Source of the DNA: Actinomycetes bacterium
GTDB taxonomy: Bacteria > Actinomycetota > Acidimicrobiia > Acidimicrobiales > Acidimicrobiaceae
DNA length: 17,277 nucleotides
Direction: 5' to 3'
NCBI GenBank assembly: GCA_021819025.1
Contig: JAKASN010000002.1
Coordinates: 1-17,277, forward strand
The notes beneath the pieces were generated by a model. It had not been told where the DNA came from, did no database searches, and saw only the letters and a program-made list of their open reading frames with translations. Every line of letters starts with the position of its first letter. The stretch's first letter is position 1. The position numbers and the translations under genes were made by a program. This document shows positions 8,250 to 14,765 of this stretch, one piece after another.

Positions 8250-8921
8250 GAAAGTTCATACTCCGGTTCAGCCTTGCTTTATGAACAACTTGCCCGCATC
8301 GGCAAGGTTTTGACGCACGCCAAAAGAATTGAGCTGCTCGATCTCTTGTGCCAAGGAGAGCGGAGCGTGGATGCTCTCGCGGCGGCGACAGCAATGAAGC
8401 TCACAACCACCTCGGCGCATCTCCAGGTGATGCGTGCGGCGCGCCTGGTAGAAATCAGGCGCGAGGGGACCCGCGTCTACTACCGCGCCGCAAGCGAGGA
8501 AGTCTGCGGCCTCATAACCTCGCTTGGCGACGTCGCCAAGGCGCGCCTGGCCGAAGTAGAACAGATTTTGCGGGAAATCGATAGCGACTCCATGGGAACT
8601 GAGAGGATAACCCGATCTGAACTCCTGGTGCGAGTCCGACAAGGAGATGTCGTGGTGCTGGATGTGAGGCCGAGCACGGAGTACTACGCGGGTCATATCC
8701 CCGGGGCAATATCAATCCCCCTCGAACACCTCGAGGCCGAGCTTCTCGCCATCGACCCAGCGGCGGAGGTGGTCGCCTATTGTCGCGGCCCGCTCTGTTT
8801 ACTGGCACCCCAAGCCGTCGCGCTGCTGCGCGAGCGCGGACGCTCAGCACGTTGTCTCGAGGACGGCATGCCGGAATGGCGCCAGGCGGGATTGCCAGTA
8901 TCCCTTGGCGACCAGCGTTGA
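8241..8921 (+). CDS. ArsR-family transcriptional regulator fused to a rhodanese domain
   Basis: The 226-residue protein joins an ArsR/SmtB winged helix (about 10-105) to a rhodanese sulfurtransferase domain (about 125-220). The recognition-helix region reads LTTTSAHLQVMRAARLV, and the wing EGTRVYYR. The metal-binding ELCVCDL motif of ArsR/CadC is absent. Instead Cys37 (LLCQGE) and Cys89 (SEEVCGL) are the only cysteines of the DNA-binding half. They could sense sulfur by forming a disulfide or polysulfide bridge, as known for BigR and SqrR, though Cys37 does not sit exactly where the BigR cysteine does. The rhodanese part has LDVRP, GHIPGAISIP and active loop CRGPLC with catalytic Cys181. A TTG at 8106 would add 45 residues unlike the family, so ATG 8241 is preferred. 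Confidence 0.88.
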   Translation: MDNESSYSGSALLYEQLARIGKVLTHAKRIELLDLLCQGERSVDALAAATAMKLTTTSAHLQVMRAARLVEIRREGTRVYYRAASEEVCGLITSLGDVAKARLAEVEQILREIDSDSMGTERITRSELLVRVRQGDVVVLDVRPSTEYYAGHIPGAISIPLEHLEAELLAIDPAAEVVAYCRGPLCLLAPQAVALLRERGRSARCLEDGMPEWRQAGLPVSLGDQR

Positions 8922-9009
8922 ACATCTGCATGCAAAGCCGGATCAATTTGACCCCATCACAGAGCAAAGTAGCGCAACGGAACAAGCAACACCTATCGAA
9001 GGAGTAATC

Positions 9010-9360
9010 ATGAAGGTGCTCGTTATTTTGAATGACCCGCCCTATGGCACAGAACGGTCTTACAACGGGTTGCGACTCGCGGGTGCCCTATCCCGTCGCG
9101 AGGGGGTCGAAGTACGAGCCTTTCTTTTTGGCGACGCTGTCGGGTGCGCACTGGCAAACCAGAAGCTTCCAGATGGCTACTACCACCTCGATCGCATGGT
9201 GGCATCGCTCATCAAACATGGTGGAGACGTCGGCTGTTGCGGCACCTGCATGGACGCCCGCGGTCTTAAGGAGGACTATCTCCTGCCCGGGGCCCGACGT
9301 TCCACTCTAGAAGAAGTGGCGGATTGGACCATTTGGGCGGACAAGGTGGTGACATTTTGA
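9010..9360 (+). CDS. DsrE-family sulfur-carrier protein
   Basis: This 116-residue protein has the DsrE/DsrF-like fold signature: a beta strand KVLVILNDPPYG at the N-terminus, then LRLAGALSRREGVEVRAFLFGDAV, and the cysteine motif CCGTC at 76-80 followed by MDARG. Family members carry or transfer sulfur as a cysteine persulfide. Cys77 or Cys80 is the likely carrier; the extra Cys76 and Cys46 are noteworthy. Start: ATG at 9010, with GAAGGAG ending five bases upstream. The longer reading from 8905 overlaps the preceding gene and is rejected. It lies between the ArsR-rhodanese and SQR genes, so it probably accepts persulfide sulfur from one and delivers it to the other. The specific partner is inference. 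Confidence 0.88.
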   Translation: MKVLVILNDPPYGTERSYNGLRLAGALSRREGVEVRAFLFGDAVGCALANQKLPDGYYHLDRMVASLIKHGGDVGCCGTCMDARGLKEDYLLPGARRSTLEEVADWTIWADKVVTF

Positions 9361-9437
9361 ACGTGTCGGAGTTGGGAAAAAATCTCTTCAAGTGACTGGT
9401 GGGACGAAATGAAAACTCTCAAGAAGATGGCGTCGCT

Positions 9438-10682
9438 ATGGGCATTGGCGTTGACAAGGTGACCGGGCGCGCGCGTATCGTAATTATCGGGGGATCTTTC
9501 GGGGGCCTCAGCGCCGCCTTTGCATTGCGGCGCAAACTTGGCCCAGAACGTGCGGAGATCACTTTGCTATCGCGCGAAGAGAACTTCACCTTCGTGCCTT
9601 CGCTGACTTGGGTCGCGGTTGGTTCGCGAAGGCTCTCGCAGATATCTTTCGGCCTCTCCGCGCCGCTTGCTGGAAAACAAGTCGCGTTCGTGAACGATGC
9701 CGTCATTGCCATCGATACTGAGAAAAAGACCGTCACCACCGCAAATCGGGAGTTCAGCTACGATTTTCTCATCATCGCTACGGGGCACCGGAGCGCCAAC
9801 GAGGCCGTGGAAGGACTCGGCCCCTTCACGGGACCCGGCCACTCCCCAATGTCAGCCCCCGAGGCCGAGGAGCTAGCGACGGCCATCCAGGTGCTATTGA
9901 GGAATCCAGCCCCGGTAGTAGTCGGAGCGGCACCTGGCGCGAGCTGCATCGGTCCTGCTTACGAGCTAGCTTTTGGGATCGATTACCTGCTCCGCAAAAA
10001 GAAGCTCCGCCATCTCGTACCAATCTCCTTCGTCACTCCCGAACCCTACTTAGGCCACATGGGGATGGGCGGTGCCGGCAAGATCCGCCAACTTCTCGAA
10101 GGTGCTCTTGAAGAACGCGACATCGCCTACCGAACCTCTGCGGCGATCAAAGCAATCACGCCAGACGCGATCAACATCGAAGGCGAGACCCCCATCGGCT
10201 CGCAACTTTCGATAATTATCCCACCTCTCGCCGGAGTCGACGTCGTGGCCAAGACACCGCAGCTCTCCAACCCCAAGGGCTTCATCGTGGTGGACGAGCA
10301 CTTCCGCCACAAAGTTGCCGAGGGTGTTTACGCCATCGGAGTCGCGGTTGCCCTTCCACCCGCGGAGTCGACGCCAGTCCCGGTAAATTTTCCCAAGACC
10401 GGCCACATGACCGAACAGATGGCGACAATCGCGGCTCAAGACCTTATCGGGGAGATCTTGGGAAGCAAGAGGGGTCCAAGCGCGGAACTTTCAGCTCGGT
10501 GTGTACTTGACATGGGGGATCGCGGCATCTACTTGTCTGCGGACCCGGTACGTCCACCCCGCAACCGGATCCCGACGGTCTCAGAGGGACGGCAATGGCT
10601 CTTGGTGAAACGTGCCTTCGAGCGAACATACCTTTGGAACGCGGCGCATGGGCGGAAAATGCCAACCACGTTCGGCTGGTAA
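9438..10682 (+). CDS. sqr: Sulfide:quinone oxidoreductase-like FAD flavoprotein
   Basis: The 414-residue protein matches the SQR/flavocytochrome c sulfide dehydrogenase group, which oxidises sulfide and passes electrons to quinone at the membrane. It has the FAD dinucleotide motif VIIGGSFGG near the N-terminus, the ATGHRSANE loop, GASCIGPAYE with Cys170, the family segment VAVALPPAESTPVPVNFPKTGHM, and CVLDMGDRG with Cys355. Cys170 and Cys355 align with the two redox cysteines of Acidithiobacillus ferrooxidans SQR (Cys160, Cys356). The third cysteine (Cys128 there) is missing, and the C-terminal membrane-binding tail is shorter. Starts at GTG 9399 and GTG 9459 are also possible; the latter overlaps the stop of a 17-codon leader frame. 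A related NADH dehydrogenase-like role cannot be excluded, but the cysteines favour sulfide. Confidence 0.85.
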   Translation: MGIGVDKVTGRARIVIIGGSFGGLSAAFALRRKLGPERAEITLLSREENFTFVPSLTWVAVGSRRLSQISFGLSAPLAGKQVAFVNDAVIAIDTEKKTVTTANREFSYDFLIIATGHRSANEAVEGLGPFTGPGHSPMSAPEAEELATAIQVLLRNPAPVVVGAAPGASCIGPAYELAFGIDYLLRKKKLRHLVPISFVTPEPYLGHMGMGGAGKIRQLLEGALEERDIAYRTSAAIKAITPDAINIEGETPIGSQLSIIIPPLAGVDVVAKTPQLSNPKGFIVVDEHFRHKVAEGVYAIGVAVALPPAESTPVPVNFPKTGHMTEQMATIAAQDLIGEILGSKRGPSAELSARCVLDMGDRGIYLSADPVRPPRNRIPTVSEGRQWLLVKRAFERTYLWNAAHGRKMPTTFGW

Positions 10683-10686
10683 CGAG

Positions 10687-11427
10687 GTGTGCGATATCGG
10701 CACGGACGAGGCAGAAATAGTGCAAAGTGCCGTGGAGTCCAGGGCTCCGATTGCCTCGACCCAGACTCGTCGGGCGCCCGAACTCCCGCACGACCTGGGC
10801 CTGCTGGCGGTGTGTGCCCATCCCGATGACGAGTCGTTCGGACTCGGGGCCGTGATCGACGCGTTCGGCAAAGTCGGCAACCAAGTACGCCTTCTCTGCT
10901 TCACCCATGGCGAGCAATCGACACTGGGGATCTCAAGTCGCCCTCTTTACGAGGTTCGTTCTGAAGAACTCGCAGCCGCGGCGGCGGTACTTGGCGTGTC
11001 CGCAACTACCCTCCTCTCTTACCCCGACGGACATCTTGGGGACGTTGCGCCCGATGCCCTAGTGCGAGATGTCGAGGAGGCGATGAACGACACGCAAATC
11101 TTGCTTGTCTTCGATGAAGGCGGCGTAACGGGACATCTAGACCATCAACGCGCTACCGCGGCTGCACTTCTCGTGGCGAGACTGCGAGGGCTGCGAGTAA
11201 TTGCCTGGACGCTCCCCGACGGCGTCGCAAAACAGCTCAATGCAGAGTTCGCAACAACATTCGTGGGGCGTAACGCGTCTGAAATTGACTTGGTAATTGA
11301 GGTAGACCGAAGTTCGCAGCGCAAAGCGATCGCATGCCACCGCAGTCAGTCACAAGACAACCCGGTGCTCTGGCGCCGTCTTGAACTGCTCGGAAACCTG
11401 GAGTATCTCCGGTGGCTCCACCAGTGA
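10687..11427 (+). CDS. PIG-L/LmbE-family deacetylase
   Basis: The 246-residue protein has the zinc-binding motif AHPDDESFGLG (His45, Asp47 and Asp48), the later GHLDHQRAT motif supplying the third histidine, and the GEQSTLG segment between them. Family members remove acetyl groups from N-acetylglucosamine-linked compounds, including MshB of mycothiol and BshB of bacillithiol biosynthesis. The C-terminal end, AIACHRSQSQDNPVLWRRLELL, resembles actinobacterial LmbE-like proteins. The substrate is unknown. Starting four bases after the SQR stop, it is clearly the last gene of the sulfur cassette, so a link to thiol metabolism is a reasonable guess. GTG at 10687 avoids overlap with SQR. An earlier GTG (10612) and a later GTG (10732) are possible; none has a good ribosome site. 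Confidence 0.85.
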   Translation: MCDIGTDEAEIVQSAVESRAPIASTQTRRAPELPHDLGLLAVCAHPDDESFGLGAVIDAFGKVGNQVRLLCFTHGEQSTLGISSRPLYEVRSEELAAAAAVLGVSATTLLSYPDGHLGDVAPDALVRDVEEAMNDTQILLVFDEGGVTGHLDHQRATAAALLVARLRGLRVIAWTLPDGVAKQLNAEFATTFVGRNASEIDLVIEVDRSSQRKAIACHRSQSQDNPVLWRRLELLGNLEYLRWLHQ

Positions 11428-11464
11428 CGAGCCCGAGCGACACCTTCATCTCAGAGAGCAATAA

Positions 11465-11487
11465 CGCCACCTCACTTTAAGGTGGCG
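11465..11487 (+). terminator. Hairpin terminator between the PIG-L gene and xseB
   Basis: CGCCACCT and AGGTGGCG form a perfect 8-bp stem with a 7-base loop, 38 bases after the stop of the deacetylase gene. Only a short T-run follows on the plus strand (AGTTT), and TTATT follows on the minus strand, so it is not a textbook intrinsic terminator. Its position between two converging transcripts supports a role as a bidirectional terminator. Confidence 0.55.
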
Positions 11488-11841
11488 AGTTTAGGAACGG
11501 GTCAGCGCTCGATAGGAACCGTCGTGAATTATCGGCGGGTTCCCAATCCTCGGTGAGCCCAAGACCGACGCGATCCCCTCGCCAAGGGTTGCATCAGAAG
11601 ACATTTGGCCGCAGTAATGCCCCGCACGACGCGGCCTATCCACGTCAACTACCGCAAATGCCTAACCGGGCTTGGGGGCGGCCTCGACGGAACTTCGCCA
11701 GCATTTCAACTGCCTTTTGTCCCAGACCTGGATCGACGGGCCCCAACGGGCAGAGAGCTGGGGCGCCCGTGCCGAAAACGCCAGAGTCGCCTTGCTCCAA
11801 AGTCTTATTGCCCACCTCGGGAGTGATCGAGACGCCCAAGG
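11488..11841. other. Intergenic region without a confident gene
   Basis: These 354 bases separate the hairpin from the end of xseB. They hold no gene I can support. A 64-codon frame on the minus strand (TTG at 11839, two bases after the xseB stop, to 11645) reads smoothly and ends in RLGICGS, but has no ribosome site and no family I recognise. Two short inverted repeats are interleaved near the left end: CGATA/TATCG at 11510-11514 and 11530-11534, and GGAACC/GGTTCC at 11515-11520 and 11538-11543. Several other GC-rich small repeats are scattered through it. It could be a decayed gene, an unrecognised RNA or the untranslated 3' region of the xse transcript. Confidence 0.4.
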
Positions 11842-12069
11842 TTACTCAATGGTGCGATGCTCTGGCTCCGAGCCATCTCCGAGCATGCGGCTCAACTCGG
11901 CCTCGGTCCAAAGTATCCGGTCCTCACAGACCTTGATCAGCTCCTTTGCTTGGCGTACATCCTCTACCAGCGAATCAAGGGACTTCCCGGTCTGTATTCG
12001 CTTGATGATGGCATCGATCTGCACCACGGCAGCTTCGAACGACATCTCCTTGTCGGGCTCGTCTGCCAT
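11842..12069 (-). CDS. xseB: Exodeoxyribonuclease VII small subunit
   Basis: The 75-residue protein has the normal XseB length and pattern: the helical hairpin SFEAAVVQIDAIIKRIQTGKSLDSLVEDVRQAKELIKVCEDRI. Its GKSLDSLV turn corresponds to the conserved LExGxLsLEesl of the family. Several small subunits wrap the XseA coiled coil to form exonuclease VII, which degrades single-stranded DNA from both ends. It follows xseA on the same strand after 63 bases, as expected for an xseA-xseB operon. The start is ATG at 12069, preceded by AGGAAAGGTAGC. The C-terminal tail after ELSRMLGDG is short and charged. Confidence 0.92.
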   Translation of the reverse strand: MADEPDKEMSFEAAVVQIDAIIKRIQTGKSLDSLVEDVRQAKELIKVCEDRILWTEAELSRMLGDGSEPEHRTIE

Positions 12070-12132
12070 TGGAGCTACCTTTCCTCGAGTCTCAATACTT
12101 CTAAGCCATCCATACTAGGAAAAGCGGTCAGA

Positions 12133-13647
12133 TCAAGGGCCGTTACCGTCTTCAACCACATCTGCCCAAAAAGATCCGTCGAAAAGCCTTGCCTCGATAC
12201 GATCCCCAACGCCGATTGAGTTCACCGAAAGGACTCGCTTTCCCTGCGCAGAGAGTAGCGCGTAGCCAAGCGCCAACACCCGGGTTGGATCGACGCCCTC
12301 GAGCTTGGTCCGCACCAAATCCCCACGTGCGACATGGGACCTGAAGCTCGCCCAGGCAACTTCGCCAAGGCGCTCCGCGAGACCCAGCAGAGTCTCGGAG
12401 TGCGATCGCAGCACGGGTTCGATCTCGCCAAGTGAGATCGCAGTACCACGTCGGGCGAGCTCAACTTGAGAAAGCTCGACGCGGCGCGCTGCGGAGGTGG
12501 TGATCTCATCGTAAAGATGAGCGACCTCGTTTCGGCTCGCCTCAGCCCTGGCGGTGGATCGCATCCGCAGTTCCCACATCTTGGCGATCGGGATCGACCG
12601 GTACCTACCCAACTCGTGGCTCGCACTGGCGTGCAACGTGGTAAGCGCCCGCAGAAAGTACGTCGAGGCTCGCTCAAAGGAAACTCTCGAAACGTCCAGC
12701 AATTGGCGCTTTTTCGCTTGAAGAAGCTCTGCGAATGACTCCAGGGCGCCATTTAGCTCCGAAGCGGCGTCGTTGGGATTCGCCAAACTTCGATTCGCGA
12801 CTTCATTTACCAGCACATCGTCGGTGGAATGTCCAATCGCAGCCCACACCGGGACCTTGCAGGTTGCGACGGCCCGCACCGGACCTTCGAGAGAGAAGTT
12901 GGCGAGATCGACGTGGTCGCCACCTCCCCTGGCTAGCACAACCAAGTCAAAGTCGCCGGCTCGCGAGTTGATTTGTATCAATGCCTCGGGAACCGAAAAG
13001 GCAACATTCTGACCAGAAGTATTGACATAAAACCTCTCAACGGCGAATCGGTACTTCTCGCTTGCCAGCTTGGTGAGGAAGTCAGATTCAGCCGCCGAGC
13101 CACGCGAGGTAACCAGCGCGATCCGCAGCGGAACCAAAGGTCTCGTCAAGCTGCGGTTCAACTCGAAGATCCCCTCGGCCCGCAACTTGGCGCGGAGGAG
13201 GTCCTTGGCACCTTCGGTGATCTGGCGTGTTCGCTCCAAATCGATCCCAGTAACCACAAGTTGCAGCTTCCCAAAGGGCTTGTAAATATCGAGGTGCCCG
13301 ATAAACACCGCCCGAAGATCGGGGGAAAAAGCCAGGCCCACTTGTCTCAGCTGGCTGGATATCACCGCAAAACGATTTGAGAAGATTACCGCTTCCAACT
13401 TGGCAATCGGCTTTCCTACCGGCGAGTTCGCATCACTATATTGGCAGAGGCTGAAATACTTCTGGTCGTACTTTGCCGTGGTGGTATTAAAGGACACAAA
13501 CCCCTCAACCATGAGGGGAAGCTGGGAGTTGCCGAGCTGGGCAAGCTGGGCCCGCGCACGGTCGATGAGCTCTCCGACTCGATAAGTGAAAGTGTCCGGG
13601 GTTGCGCCCGACAATTGCCCTCCGTGCTCTTTTTTTTGTCCAGGCAA
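12133..13647 (-). CDS. xseA: Exodeoxyribonuclease VII large subunit
   Basis: XseA is the catalytic subunit of exonuclease VII. The N-terminal OB-fold (about 20-115) begins at TYRVGELIDRARAQL, though its strands diverge from E. coli XseA. The catalytic core carries LVTSRGSAAESDFL, LARGGGDHVDLANF and AAIGHSTDD, matching the family's TSxxGAAxxD, RGGGSxEDL and GHExD signatures. A long helical segment (about 290-430) is the coiled coil that binds XseB. At 504 residues it is longer than the usual 400-460. The Glu of GHExD is Ser here, a change worth noting. The start is uncertain: TTG at 13647 has no close ribosome site, whereas TTG at 13614 follows GGAGGG and would remove 11 residues, including the codons of a run of eight A bases. 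Confidence 0.92.
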   Translation of the reverse strand: MPGQKKEHGGQLSGATPDTFTYRVGELIDRARAQLAQLGNSQLPLMVEGFVSFNTTTAKYDQKYFSLCQYSDANSPVGKPIAKLEAVIFSNRFAVISSQLRQVGLAFSPDLRAVFIGHLDIYKPFGKLQLVVTGIDLERTRQITEGAKDLLRAKLRAEGIFELNRSLTRPLVPLRIALVTSRGSAAESDFLTKLASEKYRFAVERFYVNTSGQNVAFSVPEALIQINSRAGDFDLVVLARGGGDHVDLANFSLEGPVRAVATCKVPVWAAIGHSTDDVLVNEVANRSLANPNDAASELNGALESFAELLQAKKRQLLDVSRVSFERASTYFLRALTTLHASASHELGRYRSIPIAKMWELRMRSTARAEASRNEVAHLYDEITTSAARRVELSQVELARRGTAISLGEIEPVLRSHSETLLGLAERLGEVAWASFRSHVARGDLVRTKLEGVDPTRVLALGYALLSAQGKRVLSVNSIGVGDRIEARLFDGSFWADVVEDGNGP

Positions 13648-14045
13648 TGGAAATTAAATCCTAACCGGAAACCAAGCCGCGCGCGTGAGCAGATAGCTCG
13701 CCAACCAGCCAAGTCCCATCGTTAGCCCTTGATGGGCATCATGCCAAGTAAACAGGTAGTTGTCACCGATTGATTCACTCCGAAAGCGAAATGCACCCAC
13801 GAGACATCAGGTGGCGCGCTCGACGAGGCGCATCGGGCGACCCTCCCCTCTCGCTAATCCAGCAAGAGGCCTCCCAGAATTCTTTCAGCTTGCTCATCGT
13901 ATATTTGCTAAGTAGGTGGCGCACAAATGGTTGTGCAGCTTTTCGACGATGATGACGATAACAGTGCGAAGGCTGTGGCTATGATTGGCCCTGCCGCATT
14001 ATGGCTTGGCCGACCATGATGAACAATTGGACGGGGTGAGGTGAA
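13648..14045. other. Intergenic region between divergent xseA and the anchored-protein gene
   Basis: About 400 bases with no confident gene. Both flanking genes point outward, so it must hold their promoters, but I find no convincing -35/-10 pair. A CCCATC/GATGGG inverted repeat (6-bp arms, 10-base loop) lies near 13717-13738. A 30-codon frame from ATG 13927 to TGA 14019 (MVVQLFDDDDDNSAKAVAMI and ten further residues) has AGGTGG seven bases upstream and ends 26 bases before the next gene. It may be a leader peptide or chance. The GGGGTGAGGTG just before 14046 is the ribosome site of the downstream gene. Confidence 0.4.
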
Positions 14046-14666
14046 ATGATGCTGGAAAGTTTGCACGGGCAGAAGCCAGGCTCCAAGATCGCCGCAACGG
14101 CGCTAGGAATATCGATCCTCGTCGCCGGAGTCGGTGCACTCAGCTATTCCACAAAATCTGCGAACTCTGCCACAACAGTCGCGCCGAAGCCCAGTCCCTC
14201 CCTAGTGCATCGCACTTCGTTGGCGAAGCTCTTGGTGCCACTCACCTTCGATACTTCGGGCACCGTCGCAGTAGGACTCCCCAATGGGCCCGGGGTGCTG
14301 TCGGTAACTTTTCGGGGCCGCCTTCTCGGCCACGATCACGGCAACATCGCCCTCTTTGCCAGCGGAGTGCCACAACCCACGGGGACGCTCGGCCTTAATC
14401 GGTCCCGTTTTGAGCTTCGCCTCAGCAACAAAACAACTTTCTTCGGCCACGCCACCTCTTTTGACTCCACGGCAATTGCAATTGTGGCGCGCTCTAGCGT
14501 CGGCGGACTCTACCGAGGAGTCATCGAGACCACCGTCAACGCCGTAACCAACACCTTCACAGCCAAGCTGACCCTGCACCCGGTACGCGGTCTCTCTCAG
14601 GTAACCTCCTCCGAAGCCAAATCACTATTGCCTTCTTCATCGGCCCCAAGCGGCAAATCGCTTTGA
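14046..14666 (+). CDS. Membrane-anchored extracytoplasmic protein, unknown function
   Basis: I do not recognise this 206-residue protein. It has a short basic N-terminus and one hydrophobic segment (about 16-36, ALGISILVAGVGAL), followed by a Ser/Thr/Pro-rich linker (about 37-57). The extracytoplasmic part (60-185) is rich in Thr, Val, Gly and Phe and probably beta-stranded (GPGVLSVTFRGRLLGHDHGN, ITTVNAVTNTFTAKLTLHP-like blocks). No lipobox cysteine is present and the whole protein lacks cysteine, so it is either anchored by its N-terminal helix or cleaved by signal peptidase. The C-terminus is a Ser/Lys-rich tail. The GGGGTGAGGTG ribosome site five bases upstream of ATG 14046 supports the start; a second ATG follows directly. 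It stands alone, converging on glnA. Confidence 0.75.
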   Translation: MMLESLHGQKPGSKIAATALGISILVAGVGALSYSTKSANSATTVAPKPSPSLVHRTSLAKLLVPLTFDTSGTVAVGLPNGPGVLSVTFRGRLLGHDHGNIALFASGVPQPTGTLGLNRSRFELRLSNKTTFFGHATSFDSTAIAIVARSSVGGLYRGVIETTVNAVTNTFTAKLTLHPVRGLSQVTSSEAKSLLPSSSAPSGKSL

Positions 14667-14701
14667 CGCGCCGCGTCGAGACGCACTGAACTGGGACCAT
14701 C

Positions 14702-14738
14702 CGACCACTCCCAGCTAAGTCCTTCCCAGAAGTGGTCG
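14702..14738 (+). terminator. Inverted repeat between the anchored-protein gene and glnA
   Basis: CGACCACT and AGTGGTCG form a perfect 8-bp stem around a 21-base loop, in the 99 bases between two converging genes. There is no T-run on either side, so if it stops transcription it does so weakly or with Rho. The position is the main support. Confidence 0.35.
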
Positions 14739-14765
14739 AAGGGTAGTCTCCCAAAGCACACGACT

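Noticed and set aside
8905..9009. A longer start for the DsrE-like gene overlapping the regulator gene.
   Set aside because: The strong GAAGGAG site in front of ATG 9010 and the family's usual N-terminal strand fix the start there.
11645..11839. The minus-strand 64-residue frame ending in RLGICGS as a remnant of a PEP-utilising enzyme (whose C-terminal region has a GICG motif).
   Set aside because: The resemblance covers only a few residues, the catalytic context is missing and a stop follows directly. I keep it only as a note on the intergenic region.
11553..11936. A 127-residue plus-strand frame downstream of the deacetylase gene.
   Set aside because: It is rich in Pro, Arg and Ser as shadow frames are, overlaps xseB on the other strand, and lacks a ribosome site.
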